The position numbers and the translations under genes are program-made. A DNA stretch of 64,000 nucleotides from an uncultured Anaerotignum sp. (lineage in GTDB: Bacteria > Bacillota > Clostridia > Lachnospirales > Anaerotignaceae): NCBI GenBank assembly GCA_910578425.1, contig CAJTQX010000006.1, forward strand, positions 16,616-80,615. The letters are read 5' to 3'. The notes beneath the pieces are model-generated. The model was not told the DNA's origin and did not search any database. It saw only the letters and a program-made list of their open reading frames with translations. Below are positions 9,177 to 18,000 of this stretch, in pieces; positions within the stretch are counted from its first letter, which is position 1; the number at the start of each line of letters is the position of its first letter.

Positions 9177-9369
9177 CGGTGGCAAGAAGCGGGACTACCG
9201 CTTTTTCCCTTTGCAGGAGAGCGCAGGCTACGTCTTTTCCTGGGTCACAGGAACAACAGCGTTTGTGAAACGAACGCGCAGGGCTGTTCAAGGGGTTTGT
9301 GAGACGCTGTCCCAACAAGCAGAAACTGCTTGCCAAATAGCACGTCTCCGGTATCTGTCCTTTCTGCGC

Positions 9370-9543
9370 AATACAGTAATGCACGCCCCAGGCCTCCATC
9401 GCGTCCGAAATGCGCCGGAGCGTTTCCTCCAATCCATTCAGGGTATACTCCACGCGGGGCGGGACTTCCGCTTAAACAGTTCAGTCGATAAACTGCACTG
9501 TAGCAGCGACCGGGCACTCGGGCAGTTCTTCCTTTGTCAGCAT
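9370..9543 (-). pseudogene. HxlR-family redox regulator, internally deleted
   Basis: The N-terminus MLTKEELPECPVAATVQ (ATG at 9543, AGGAGGG upstream) and the C-terminus PPRVEYTLNGLEETLRR ... DAMEAWGVHYC are typical of HxlR/YodB-type winged-helix regulators. About 50 residues with the recognition helix are missing and the two parts are in different frames, so the gene is dead. The family senses electrophiles or oxidants through the N-terminal Cys of the ECPV motif and commonly controls divergent nitroreductases. Here it is divergent from the RiPP/nitroreductase operon, so it was probably that operon's repressor. The stretch 9177-9369 below it holds only frame-shifted remnants. Confidence 0.65.
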
Positions 9544-9620
9544 GGCTATGTGCCCTCCTAAAAATCTAAAATAGAATGTTGCATCCAAATGATAATGCAA
9601 GGCGGCAGTTTCCGTAATTA

Positions 9621-9645
9621 GGTTACAAAAAGGTGACCCTATAAT
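9621..9645 (+). promoter_or_regulatory. HxlR-type operator and -10 box of the RiPP operon
   Basis: GGTTAC-AAAAA-GGTGACC (9621-9638) is the dyad commonly seen in HxlR-controlled promoters. TATAAT follows at 9640-9645. The -35 region is poor. The site lies between the dead HxlR gene and the precursor gene (start 9740), consistent with past repression by that regulator. Confidence 0.55.
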
Positions 9646-9739
9646 AAAAAAGTGCCTACTTGTTTTCAAAATAAAGATGCTTTAGGATAAAAGTGCGGAT
9701 TACAAAACGCATCCGACAAAAACGACTGGAGGGATATAT

Positions 9740-9901
9740 ATGTCACTTTCTAATCTGCCTAACTGGGCTGGCTCTGCCTGCGGTGCAGGCGACAAGCCGG
9801 AAGAAAAACCGACCGCTTGCGGCTCTGCCTGCGGCGCGGGTGACAAACCGGAGGAAAAACCGACTGCTTGCGGTTCTGCCTGCGGTGCATCCGACAAGTA
9901 A
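9740..9901 (+). CDS. ACGX-repeat RiPP precursor peptide
   Basis: 53 residues: short leader MSLSNLPNWA, then two copies of the 17-residue unit GSACGAGDKPEEKPTAC and a third shortened copy GSACGASDK. All five cysteines lie in ACG contexts. This fits the ACGX-repeat precursor family that I recall from TIGRFAM/NCBIfam, partnered with a radical SAM/SPASM protein, which is indeed the next gene. A GGAGGG ribosome site sits eight bases upstream. The Cys residues are the likely sites of radical SAM modification (for example thioether formation); the product and its role are unknown to me. A hairpin and a MITE separate it from the maturase gene, so the two may be expressed at different levels. Confidence 0.8.
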   Translation: MSLSNLPNWAGSACGAGDKPEEKPTACGSACGAGDKPEEKPTACGSACGASDK

Positions 9902-9912
9902 CTCTGTACGTT

Positions 9913-9941
9913 CCACCGGCAGGGAAATCCTCTGCCGGTGG
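9913..9941 (+). terminator. Hairpin after the precursor gene (partial terminator or mRNA stabiliser)
   Basis: A perfect 10-bp stem CCACCGGCAG / CTGCCGGTGG starts 12 bases after the precursor stop. There is no T-run, so it may only slow transcription or protect the short mRNA. Such a layout is usual where the precursor is needed in excess of its enzymes. Confidence 0.55.
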
Positions 9942-9971
9942 ATTTCCAAACACAACCGGCTTTTGCCGACT

Positions 9972-10181
9972 AAGCAGTGTCGTCATAAGTCATGTATACC
10001 TTCGCTTGACAAGGGTATATACGGCCCCTTGTCAAGCGAAGGTATGTATTTTCGAGCATAATTTTGTTGGGTTTTAGGCAAAAATTCGCAGGCGTACTGG
10101 CGGTACGGCAAGAATTTTTAACGAAAAAGCCGACAAAATTTGACGGAAAGACGTGCGAAGGAACTTGTGACGACACTGCCT
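9972..10181 (+). repeat. MITE family A, 210-bp copy
   Basis: Ends AAGCAGTGTCGTCATAAGT (9972-9990) and ACTTGTGACGACACTGCCT (10163-10181) form 19-bp imperfect terminal inverted repeats. The short sister copy at 27337-27424 shares the ends and the inner CGTATTTTCGAGCATAATTT-like stretch. This copy also holds a 20-bp perfect hairpin (9996-10045). It has no coding capacity. It sits between the RiPP precursor and its maturase, with its right end 9 bases before the maturase ribosome site. Confidence 0.8.
9996..10045. repeat. 20-bp perfect hairpin inside MITE A (family C repeat)
   Basis: Arms 9996-10015 (ATACCTTCGCTTGACAAGGG) and 10026-10045 are exact complements around the loop TATATACGGC. A diverged relative lies at 42488-42551, so this is its own repeat family nested in the MITE. 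It can fold strongly in the mRNA leader of the maturase gene. Confidence 0.8.
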
Positions 10182-10200
10182 AATATAAGGAGAACACGAT

Positions 10201-11232
10201 ATGAGACAATATTTTTCTTTTCAATGGCACATTACGGATGAATGCGACCAGCGGTGCAAGCACTGCTACATCTTTTCGGAGGACAGCTGCAAAAAGCCGG
10301 ACGCAATGACATGGGAACAGATGCAGGAAGTTGTGGACAACTGTTGTGATATGTGCGAGAGGTATGACCGCCTGCCTTATTTTTACATCACCGGCGGCGA
10401 CCCTATCCTGCACCCTGATTTCTGGCGGCTGCTGGCACTGCTGGAGGAGAGGGATATCCCCTTCACCATTCTGGGCAACCCGTTCCATCTGGAGGACGGA
10501 GTATGCAGGCGGCTGAAATCCTACGGCTGCCAGAAATACCAGCTTTCCCTGGACGGCATGCGGGAAACGCACGATTGGTTCCGCAAGCCCGGCTCCTTTG
10601 ACTGCACCCTGGAAAAAATCGCCTGCATCAAAAACGCCGGTATCCGCAGCGTGGTCATGACCACCGTTTCGGGGACGAACATCAAGGAAGTCCCTGACAT
10701 CATAGATACCGTTGTGGAGCATGGCGTGGATGTATACGCCTTTGCCCGCTACTGCCCCACCGGCGAGGAAAAGGATACCGGCATCACGCCGCAGGAATAC
10801 CGAGAGCTGCTTGCCGTCTGTGATAAAAAATTCAAAGCATACGAAGCGGCGGGCTGCAAAACATATTTCAACAAAAAAGACCACCTCTGGACGCTGTACG
10901 AATATGAGACCGGGGCGTTCAAAATCCCGGAAAACGCCAGGGAGGGCATGATATACGGCGGCTGCAACTGCGGCAACTGCCACCTGACCATACTGCCCAC
11001 AGGCGACCTTTACGCCTGCCGCCGCGTCCAAAACAGCAGGGTCGGGAACGTCTTTGAGGACAGGATAGCGGATGTATGGGTCTGCGAGATGGAGGCCTAC
11101 CGGGAATACCAGAAATTCAAGAAATGCGCCAAATGCGAGCTCCTGGCATGGTGTCGGGGCTGCCCCGCCGTTGCCAGCGGCACGCATGGGGATTTTTATG
11201 GCGCAGACCCACAGTGCTGGAAGGAGGTATGA
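10201..11232 (+). CDS. Radical SAM/SPASM maturase, ACGX system
   Basis: 343 residues. The radical SAM cluster motif CX3CX2C is Cys15, Cys19 and Cys22 (TDECDQRCKHC), followed by GGDP near 64 for SAM binding. The C-terminal SPASM-type region is Cys-rich (GGCNCGNCH, ACRR, CAKCELLAWCRGCPA, DPQCW), enough for one or two auxiliary [4Fe-4S] clusters. Such enzymes cut SAM to make a 5'-deoxyadenosyl radical and modify a peptide, often joining Cys sulfur to a carbon. The obvious substrate is the ACG-repeat peptide 300 bases upstream. AAGGAG eight bases upstream sets the ATG. Its stop overlaps the start region of the nitroreductase gene, so the following genes are coupled to it. Confidence 0.85.
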   Translation: MRQYFSFQWHITDECDQRCKHCYIFSEDSCKKPDAMTWEQMQEVVDNCCDMCERYDRLPYFYITGGDPILHPDFWRLLALLEERDIPFTILGNPFHLEDGVCRRLKSYGCQKYQLSLDGMRETHDWFRKPGSFDCTLEKIACIKNAGIRSVVMTTVSGTNIKEVPDIIDTVVEHGVDVYAFARYCPTGEEKDTGITPQEYRELLAVCDKKFKAYEAAGCKTYFNKKDHLWTLYEYETGAFKIPENAREGMIYGGCNCGNCHLTILPTGDLYACRRVQNSRVGNVFEDRIADVWVCEMEAYREYQKFKKCAKCELLAWCRGCPAVASGTHGDFYGADPQCWKEV

Positions 11233-11234
11233 GC

Positions 11235-11825
11235 ATGGGGAACGGAGTGATGGAAACAATCCTGCACCGCCGATCTATTCGGCGTTTTGCGGAAAGACAG
11301 ATTGAGGAAGGAGCCCTGCGGCAAATCCTGCAGGCGGGACTGTACGCGCCCAGCGCAGGCGGGCGGCAGGGCGTGCTGTTCGCAGTCTGTCAGGACAGAG
11401 AAATCAACGGGCGTCTGGGACGTATCAAGCGCGCCAACTCCCGGCCAAGGATGGCGACCGCCGCCAGCTATGTGTCCCGGGAGCATCCCAGCATCGCGGA
11501 CGACCCCAGACTGAAGGACACTTTCTATGGCGCGCCTACGGTCATTACGTTGTTCGCCCCGAAAAACTTCCTGTTTGCGACGGAGGACTGCGCGCTGGCG
11601 GCAGAAAACATGATGCTGGCGGCAGATTCCCTCGGCATTGGCTCCTGCTATATCGGGCAGGGCTGGACGGCTTTTGCAGACCCTTACGGGCAGGAAGTCC
11701 TGCAAAAGTGGGGCATCCGCACGGATTATTACGCGGTCATGCAGCTCCTGCTGGGCTATCCGAGGGAAGGCGACAGCCACCCCGCGCCAAAGCCCCGGCA
11801 GGAAAACAGGATACTGAGATTTTAA
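11235..11825 (+). CDS. Nitroreductase-family flavoprotein
   Basis: 196 residues of the NfsA/FRP-like FMN fold: METILHRRSIRRF at the N-terminus binds FMN phosphate; the family core ENMMLAADSLGIGSCYIGQG and the end VMQLLLGYPREGD are present. It should transfer electrons from NAD(P)H to a small or peptide substrate. AGGAGG inside the end of the maturase gene places the start at 11235; an earlier in-frame ATG at 11229 overlaps the maturase stop. In RiPP clusters, members of this family can oxidise azolines or dehydrogenate residues; here its partner could equally be the radical SAM enzyme (electron supply). A 15-base gap leads to the next gene. Confidence 0.85.
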   Translation: MGNGVMETILHRRSIRRFAERQIEEGALRQILQAGLYAPSAGGRQGVLFAVCQDREINGRLGRIKRANSRPRMATAASYVSREHPSIADDPRLKDTFYGAPTVITLFAPKNFLFATEDCALAAENMMLAADSLGIGSCYIGQGWTAFADPYGQEVLQKWGIRTDYYAVMQLLLGYPREGDSHPAPKPRQENRILRF

Positions 11826-11840
11826 GAAAGGAGCGGTACG

Positions 11841-12458
11841 ATGGACGCAAGGACTTGTCTGCAAAAATTACAATATGTAGGCGTGCTGGATTTTGCCACA
11901 GTGGATGAACATGGCGCGCCGCAGATACGCAATATCAGCGCCATACACTATGAGCCGGAGGCGATGTATTTCTTTACGGCAAAGGGCAAGGATTTCTGCC
12001 GCCAGCTCCTGGCCGACGGGCGCGTGCAGATACTCGGCTATACAAAATACAAAGAGATGATACGCTTGTCCGGCAGGGCAAAGCCAGTCCGCGAAGCAGA
12101 CCAGCAGAAATGGATAGACACGATATTCGAGGAACAGCCCTACCTGTGCAATGTGTACCCGGGTAATACCCGGAGGCTGGCGGGCATCGTGTTTGAGATT
12201 ACGGACGCGGAAATCGAGTATTTCCATCTGGGCGTCAGCCCAATCTTCCGGGAAAGCTATACCATCGGCGGCGGGACGGTCACGGAAAAAGGCTATCGCA
12301 TCACGAACGCCTGCATCGGCTGCGGCAGCTGCACCGAGCACTGCCCCCAGCAGTGCATTGAGGCAGGGACGCCCTATAAAATACAGCAGGAGCATTGCCT
12401 GCACTGCGGCAACTGCCAGGCGGCCTGCCCTGCCCATGCGGTAGAAAGGCGGGGATGA
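11841..12458 (+). CDS. Pyridoxamine-phosphate-oxidase-like FMN domain fused to 2x[4Fe-4S] ferredoxin
   Basis: 205 residues. The first about 145 are a split-barrel flavin domain of the PNPOx-like superfamily (FATVDEHGAPQIRNISAIHY). The last about 50 carry two ferredoxin motifs: CIGCGSCTEHCPQQC and CLHCGNCQAACP. The architecture suggests an electron shuttle between a flavin and low-potential clusters, a plausible reductant path for the radical SAM maturase. The start has GAAAGGAGCG upstream. It ends one base before the macrodomain gene, so the operon is tightly packed. Confidence 0.85.
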   Translation: MDARTCLQKLQYVGVLDFATVDEHGAPQIRNISAIHYEPEAMYFFTAKGKDFCRQLLADGRVQILGYTKYKEMIRLSGRAKPVREADQQKWIDTIFEEQPYLCNVYPGNTRRLAGIVFEITDAEIEYFHLGVSPIFRESYTIGGGTVTEKGYRITNACIGCGSCTEHCPQQCIEAGTPYKIQQEHCLHCGNCQAACPAHAVERRG

Positions 12459-12459
12459 T

Positions 12460-13239
12460 ATGACACAGGCGGAAAGGCGGATATATCTAATAAAAGAATT
12501 GCTTGCCGAACAGCCGCGGTACCGGGGGGTTGCCGTCCCGGCAGACAGCGCGGGGCAAAAAAGGCTCCTGCGCTCCCTGATGAACGTCCGCCCTCCCATG
12601 CTGGTCGGCGAGGGATTCCTTGCGGTGCAGGACGCATACCTCCAGAAAGAACTGGCGCAAAAGGGCGTTACCGATTACAGAAGCCTTGCGCCCATATCGG
12701 AGGGGATTTATCTCTGGCAGGGAGATATCACGACACTAAGCTGTGATGCCATTGTCAATGCTGCCAACAGCGGTATGAGCGGCTGTTACGTCCCCTGCCA
12801 CAGCTGCATCGACAACTGCATCCACACATATGCCGGCGTGCAGCTGCGGCAGGAATGCGCAGCGATCATGCGGGAACAGGGGCACGAGGAAGCGACGGGC
12901 AGGGCAAAGCTCACAGGGGCGTATAACCTCCCTTGCAGATATGTCCTGCATACCGTCGGGCCAATCATTTCCGGGCGGCTGACAAAGCGGGAGGAAAATC
13001 TGCTTGCCTCCTGCTACCGCTCCTGCCTGGAATTGGCGGAGCGGCACAACGTCAAGAGTATCGCGTTCTGCTGCATCTCCACGGGGGAATTCCGTTTTCC
13101 CAACGACAGGGCGGCGGAGATTGCGGTGCGGACAGTCAAAGAGTACCAAGCAGAGCAAAACAGCGGGATACAGGTGATTTTCAATGTTTTCAAGGATATC
13201 GACTATGAAATTTACAAAAACTTACTCACAGCAGGTTGA
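12460..13239 (+). CDS. Zinc-type macrodomain ADP-ribosyl hydrolase
   Basis: 259 residues. A helical N-terminal extension (about 1-85) precedes a macrodomain: GDITTLSCDAIVNAANSG, then the insert GCYVPCHSCIDNCIHTYAG whose Cys and His residues match the zinc-binding signature of Zn-macrodomains, then TGAYNLPCRYVLHTVGP and CCISTGEFRFP. These proteins remove ADP-ribose from proteins, and they are known partners of SirTM sirtuins. Its 3' end overlaps the sirtuin gene by 35 bases. The first ATG, two bases after the previous stop, is taken as the start. Confidence 0.88.
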   Translation: MTQAERRIYLIKELLAEQPRYRGVAVPADSAGQKRLLRSLMNVRPPMLVGEGFLAVQDAYLQKELAQKGVTDYRSLAPISEGIYLWQGDITTLSCDAIVNAANSGMSGCYVPCHSCIDNCIHTYAGVQLRQECAAIMREQGHEEATGRAKLTGAYNLPCRYVLHTVGPIISGRLTKREENLLASCYRSCLELAERHNVKSIAFCCISTGEFRFPNDRAAEIAVRTVKEYQAEQNSGIQVIFNVFKDIDYEIYKNLLTAG

Positions 13240-14062
13240 ACGGCTGAAAACGGTGCTGGACGCCGCCGATGCCGTCGTGATTGGCGCGGGCGCGGGGCTG
13301 TCCGCCTCGGCGGGGTTCGCCTATGAGGGGGAACGGTTCCGGCAGTATTTTTCAGACTTTGCCGAAAAATATGGGTTCCGGGATATGTATTCCGGCGGCT
13401 TTTATCCCTATCCCTCCCCGGAGGAATATTGGGCGTATTGGAGCCGGTATATATTCATCAACCGCTATATGGACGCGCCAAAGCCGGTCTACCAAGATTT
13501 GCTGGGACTGGTGAAGGATAAGGATTATTTTGTGCTGACCACGAATGTAGACCATTGCTTCCAGAAAGCGGGCTTTGACAAAAAGCGGCTGTTCTATACT
13601 CAAGGAGATTATGGGCTGTTCCAGTGCAGCGGGCCCTGCCGCCAGGAAACGTTTGACAATGAGGACGCGATAAGGGAAATGATGGAGCGGCAAAAGGATA
13701 TGCGCATCCCTTCGTCCCTCATCCCCCGCTGTCCGCACTGCGGCAGGCCGCTGACGATGAACCTCAGGGCAGACGATACATTTGTGGAGGATGAGGGCTG
13801 GCATGCTGCCGCCGGGCGGTATGCCGGTTTCATACAGTGCCATAAGGATTCGGCGGTGCTGTTCCTGGAGCTGGGCGTGGGCTATAATACGCCGGTAATC
13901 ATCAAATATCCATTTTGGAGAATGACTGCCGCGAATCAGAAAGCCACGTATGCCTGCATCAATTCCGGTGGAACAGTCTGCTCGCCGGAGATTGAAAAGC
14001 GTTCCATCTGCATGGAAGGGGATATTGGCATTGTTTTGGAATCCGTTTTGAAGAAGATGTAA
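13205..14062 (+). CDS. SirTM-class sirtuin, probable protein ADP-ribosyltransferase
   Basis: 285 residues. The NAD-binding motif is GAGAGLSASAG, the ribose-site motif TTNVDHCF, and the zinc Cys pairs are CSGPC and CPHC. At the place of the catalytic His of deacylase sirtuins there is Gln (FYTQGDYG). Loss of this His with Gln instead, together with an adjacent macrodomain gene, is the hallmark of class M sirtuins, which ADP-ribosylate a protein rather than deacylate. Known SirTM operons modify a lipoylated GcvH-like protein, but no GcvH-like or lipoate ligase gene is present here. The ATG at 13205 has AAGGA upstream and lies inside the macrodomain gene; an earlier frame start at 13184 is less likely. 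Confidence 0.85.
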   Translation: MKFTKTYSQQVERLKTVLDAADAVVIGAGAGLSASAGFAYEGERFRQYFSDFAEKYGFRDMYSGGFYPYPSPEEYWAYWSRYIFINRYMDAPKPVYQDLLGLVKDKDYFVLTTNVDHCFQKAGFDKKRLFYTQGDYGLFQCSGPCRQETFDNEDAIREMMERQKDMRIPSSLIPRCPHCGRPLTMNLRADDTFVEDEGWHAAAGRYAGFIQCHKDSAVLFLELGVGYNTPVIIKYPFWRMTAANQKATYACINSGGTVCSPEIEKRSICMEGDIGIVLESVLKKM

Positions 14063-14210
14063 GCGGCAGAGACACCGCTTGCAGATATATACTGCCCCAG
14101 ATCTTGCAGACAGCACAACCTTGGACAGTATATTTTTCAGTACAATATAAAAATTGGAAATAATACTTTTAGACAAAACCTGTACCCAGATTTTAAGGCT
14201 TGGATAAGAA

Positions 14211-14641
14211 TTGGAAACGCAATATTTTTTCCGTTCCCTGCCGGGTTACTACCATTTTTTGCTGCTTCATTTTATTGCGGGAAAACCAAACGTCCAGGCT
14301 TGTGAATGCTGCGGGTGCTATTTCATTCCAAAAACGAAGCGGAAAACGCTTTACTGCGACCGAGTGGTTGAAAACGGGAAGACCTGCAAGCAGATCGCTC
14401 CTGCCTTGAAGCATAAGATTGCCGCACAGGAAAAAATGTCATTCAGGAGTTTGCCCACGCAAACCAATGGATGTATAAGCGGTATAAACGGAATGTACTT
14501 CTGGGACAGAAACAGACTGGGAAAAGCCTGCTTTATTCGGAATATTACCAGCGGCTGGATGCCGCGGCCAAAGCCCTGGATGACTATTTGAATAGTAAAA
14601 TCAGTGAGGAAGAAGCATTGAAGATAATTAAATCACCATAA
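14211..14641 (+). pseudogene. DUF6076-like protein, frame-shifted remnant
   Basis: The first frame encodes a Cys-containing motif (ACECCGCYFIPKTKRKTLYC then NGKTCKQIAPALKHKIAA). After about 14440 the homologous continuation (QEFAHANQWMYKRYKRN, YSEYYQRLDAAAKALDDYL) is in another frame and ends at 14641. Together they look like the C-terminal half of a protein family common on Lachnospiraceae mobile elements, which I recall as DUF6076. No intact start. The 148 bases between the sirtuin gene and this remnant show nothing. Confidence 0.5.
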
Positions 14642-14764
14642 GAGATTGCGTTTTCTGCTTTCATGGCAGTTATTTGGGGAATATGGTTATAGCGTGGCTC
14701 AGCCGATATGTTTTGGTGTTTGATACGCCGCCACGCCAATTCAAAAAAGAAAGAGAGATTCCTT

Positions 14765-14947
14765 ATGGAGCAGTTATATGACCTGATTGCAGGCTTAGGC
14801 AAAAAATACCATGCTGGAAAAATCGTTCTTTTGGGCTCCCGCGCACGTGGTGATAACCGGGAACTAAAAACTTCTGATGAGGTTTTTCCCATGATTTATA
14901 CTTCCTATGTGCCTCTTTTGAAAAAGCTGGATAACTATTTTCGGTAA
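14765..14947 (+). pseudogene. MNT-type nucleotidyltransferase remnant
   Basis: 60 residues. The beginning (MEQLYDLIAGLGKKY, KIVLLGSRARGDN) is the start of a minimal nucleotidyltransferase with the GSRARG motif, but the metal-binding aspartates that should follow are absent. The end (VPLLKKLDNYFR) resembles another region, as if an internal deletion joined two parts. Full-length relatives are antitoxins of HEPN/MNT pairs. No HEPN gene remains. Most likely dead. Confidence 0.5.
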
Positions 14948-14982
14948 AAATTAACCATGAAGAACGCCTGTCTGGTAATCGA

Positions 14983-15023
14983 AAAACCGAGAGAAATTGT
15001 ATTTTTGATTTTCTCTCGGTTTT
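14983..15023 (+). terminator. Terminator
   Basis: A perfect 14-bp stem AAAACCGAGAGAAA (14983-14996) with TTTCTCTCGGTTTT (15010-15023). It separates the remnant genes from the convergent hsd operon. Confidence 0.75.
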
Positions 15024-15096
15024 GATGGTCTAAGGCAATATGAAAAATTTAAGGGATTTTGCTGTTTCTATATTTTACGAAAACAAATTTCTCTTT

Positions 15097-18000
15097 TCAG
15101 ACAATTTTTACCGCATTTTCCCGAATGGAGTCAATCGTCTGAAGCAGCTTTGCACGGGTTTTCTGGTCAAAAAGCCTGATAAAATTTACCGGCCTGTCAA
15201 ACGGCGGCTTCTGCAACTCCTCCACATCCTTCATATAGCCGTTTTTTTCTACATGGTTAATAATCTTCAGTACAAAGGCAATCTGCGCCTCATTCAGCGA
15301 AGCATCGTTGATAAAAGCAGAAAATGCCTGCATCGCCGCATCATGATCCAGCTTGGCAACCTCGCGGATCAACAGTCCAAAGGGTTTTTCTCCAAATTCC
15401 CGCTGGTAATCCTCCCTGCTCCCAAGCTCCGACGTGAATATCCGTTCCAGCTCTTCGTAATCCCCGATGGCAAGAGGAATATTATGCGTCAGTTTATGAA
15501 TCGCAAGCGTGTTCCCGTTTTCTTCCACATAACGGTTTACCTTTTTCCGGTAATCCTCAAAATCGTATGCCGGGCCAAGCCCTTCCCCTTCCTGCATTTC
15601 TATCACAGGGTCTGTCAGCGATGTATAGACCGGCGGCTTTTTCGCCCCCTCCTCCACCAAAAACTTTATCAGTTCGCGCAGTTCCTTCCTTGCATTTTCA
15701 AAAAGGAGAATATCATTTGCATCCCAAAATGCATCCGTATTGATTTCCCGTATCAGCGGCAGTTTTGCCTTTACCTGCGGTATCGCCGCTTTTTTCTCCA
15801 GCATGGCGGCAGTATCGCAAAGCTGGTTTTTCATGCGCTGGAAGGAAGGTGCCGCTTCCAGCCGCGCAAGCATCATGCCGTATATCAGGTTGTCAAACCG
15901 CTTTGCCGCCTCATCTGTATCCGCCAGAGTGACCAGCGGCGCAATCTCATGAATCAACTCGCCCTTATCCCCTTCGCTGAGTACGGCAAAAGCGGAACGC
16001 TCCTTATATTTTTCGACATATTGCAGCCGCAGTTTCACAGCAATCCGTTCCGGATTCAGTGCCTTAATTTGTTCGTGGCAGGTATCCAGCAGCGTTTCCC
16101 GAAAAGATTGAAAGCGTTCCTCCGCAAATGCGCTTTCCTGTAATGCCGCCGCCAGCCGCACCTGTTTGCCAAATATATTTTCGGAAAGCGTTTTCACTTC
16201 CCTGCTTTCATATCCGTTCGGTTTCTCTCTGAAAAACTCAAAATTCCCACAATAGTCAAATATCAGGAATCTTTTTTTCCCCGTATATTCTCCGTCAATC
16301 TGGTCCGTACAGGACAGATTCGGCGCAAGCCTTGTGCCGCGCCCAAGCATCTGCCAAAATTTTGTTTTGGAGCACACTTTTTTGAAAAACACCAGATTCA
16401 CGCATTCCGGCACATCAATCCCCGTATCCATCATATCCACAGAAACAGCGATATGCGGCTCCTGCTCCGGCATTTTGAATTTTTCGATAATCGTCTGAGC
16501 ATAAGTGTCTTCGCGGGTAATGCGCTGCGCAAAGCCTCCCTTATACATGGGATATAATGCGTTGAACCGCTGCACGATCAGCTCCGCATGGTCTTTGTTC
16601 TGGGTAAAAATAATCGTTTTCCCAATTCTGTCGCCCCCAGCGACTTTTATACCGCGTTCCATCAGGTCCTGCAAAACCGTATCCACCGTATCCGTATTGA
16701 ACACGAATCTGTTCAGCGCGGCTGAGGGGATTACCTCCGGCATGCTGTCGTCCTCCGCAAAATCCTCCTCATACCGCCGCTTGTCCTCCTCGGAAAGCTC
16801 GTCATAAACAATGCCTTCTTCCAAAAACTTTGTTTTGACCTCGTAATTGTAATACGGCACAAGCACTTTATCTACCTCAACCGCCGTTTCATAGTCATAC
16901 GCATACGTTGGAATACCATTTTCCATCTCAAAAAAATCATACGTATTCCTGTCCACATCTGTTTTCGGCGTTGCGGTCAAACCAACAAGAATCGCATCGA
17001 AATATTCAAATATCGCTCGGTATTTCTTGAAAATGCTCCTGTGGCTTTCGTCCACGATGATCAGATCGAAATGCGCAGGCGTGAACATCTGCCTGCCCTC
17101 CCCTGTACGGGTATCGTCAATGGCGTTGAGCATTGTCGGGTAAGTAGAAAAAACAATTCTGGCAGCCCTGTCATCTTTATTCGTGCAAAGGTTGCACAGC
17201 GACATATCCGGCAAATAATTCTTAAAATCATCCTTCGCCTGCTTCACAAGCGCGGTCCTGTCCGCCAAAAATAACACATTCGTGATATGCCCGCCGCGGC
17301 TCAAAACGTCCGTCAGGCTGGATGCCGTACGGGTCTTGCCCGTTCCTGTCGCCATAACCAGCAGGTGCCTGCGGAATCCCTCCATAATCTTCCCGCAGAC
17401 GGCGCGGATGGCGGCTTTCTGGTAATAACGGTCCGTAATCTTATCAGAAATCGGGAGCGCGAGCAGGTCTTTCCGCCCTTCCCGCCGATTCATGAGTTTT
17501 TGCAGATCGTCCTTGCTGAAAGGCCCGCTGACCTTCCTCTGCGGGCCGCTCAAGTCGTCCCAGAAATACGTTTCAAAGCCGTTGCTGGTAAACATCATCG
17601 GCCTGCGCCCAAATTTCCTTTCCAGGCAGTCTGCATACAAAGCGGCCTGTGTCCTTCCGCTGTTCGGGTCTTTTCCGGCACGTTTCGCCTCAATCACTGC
17701 CAGCGGCAGGCCGTCCCTGCCGAAAAGCACATAATCCGCGCGGCCTTTCTGCCCTGGCACGCCCGCCATGCCCTCTACCTCATACTCCACCTGTACGTCT
17801 GCGTCCGCTCCGTCAAATTTCCAGCCCAGCAGCTTCAAATCCACGTCAATAAAGCGTCTGCGGGTTTCAAATTCAGAGCAGTCCGCCGGAGCAAAGCTGC
17901 GTGTCTGCTGATGCTCCTCTTTTGCCTGTGTAAATGCCGCAGACATTTCTTCGATTTTTTTCCGCAGGGCTTCGATTTCCGCGTCCTTTGCACGCAGAAT

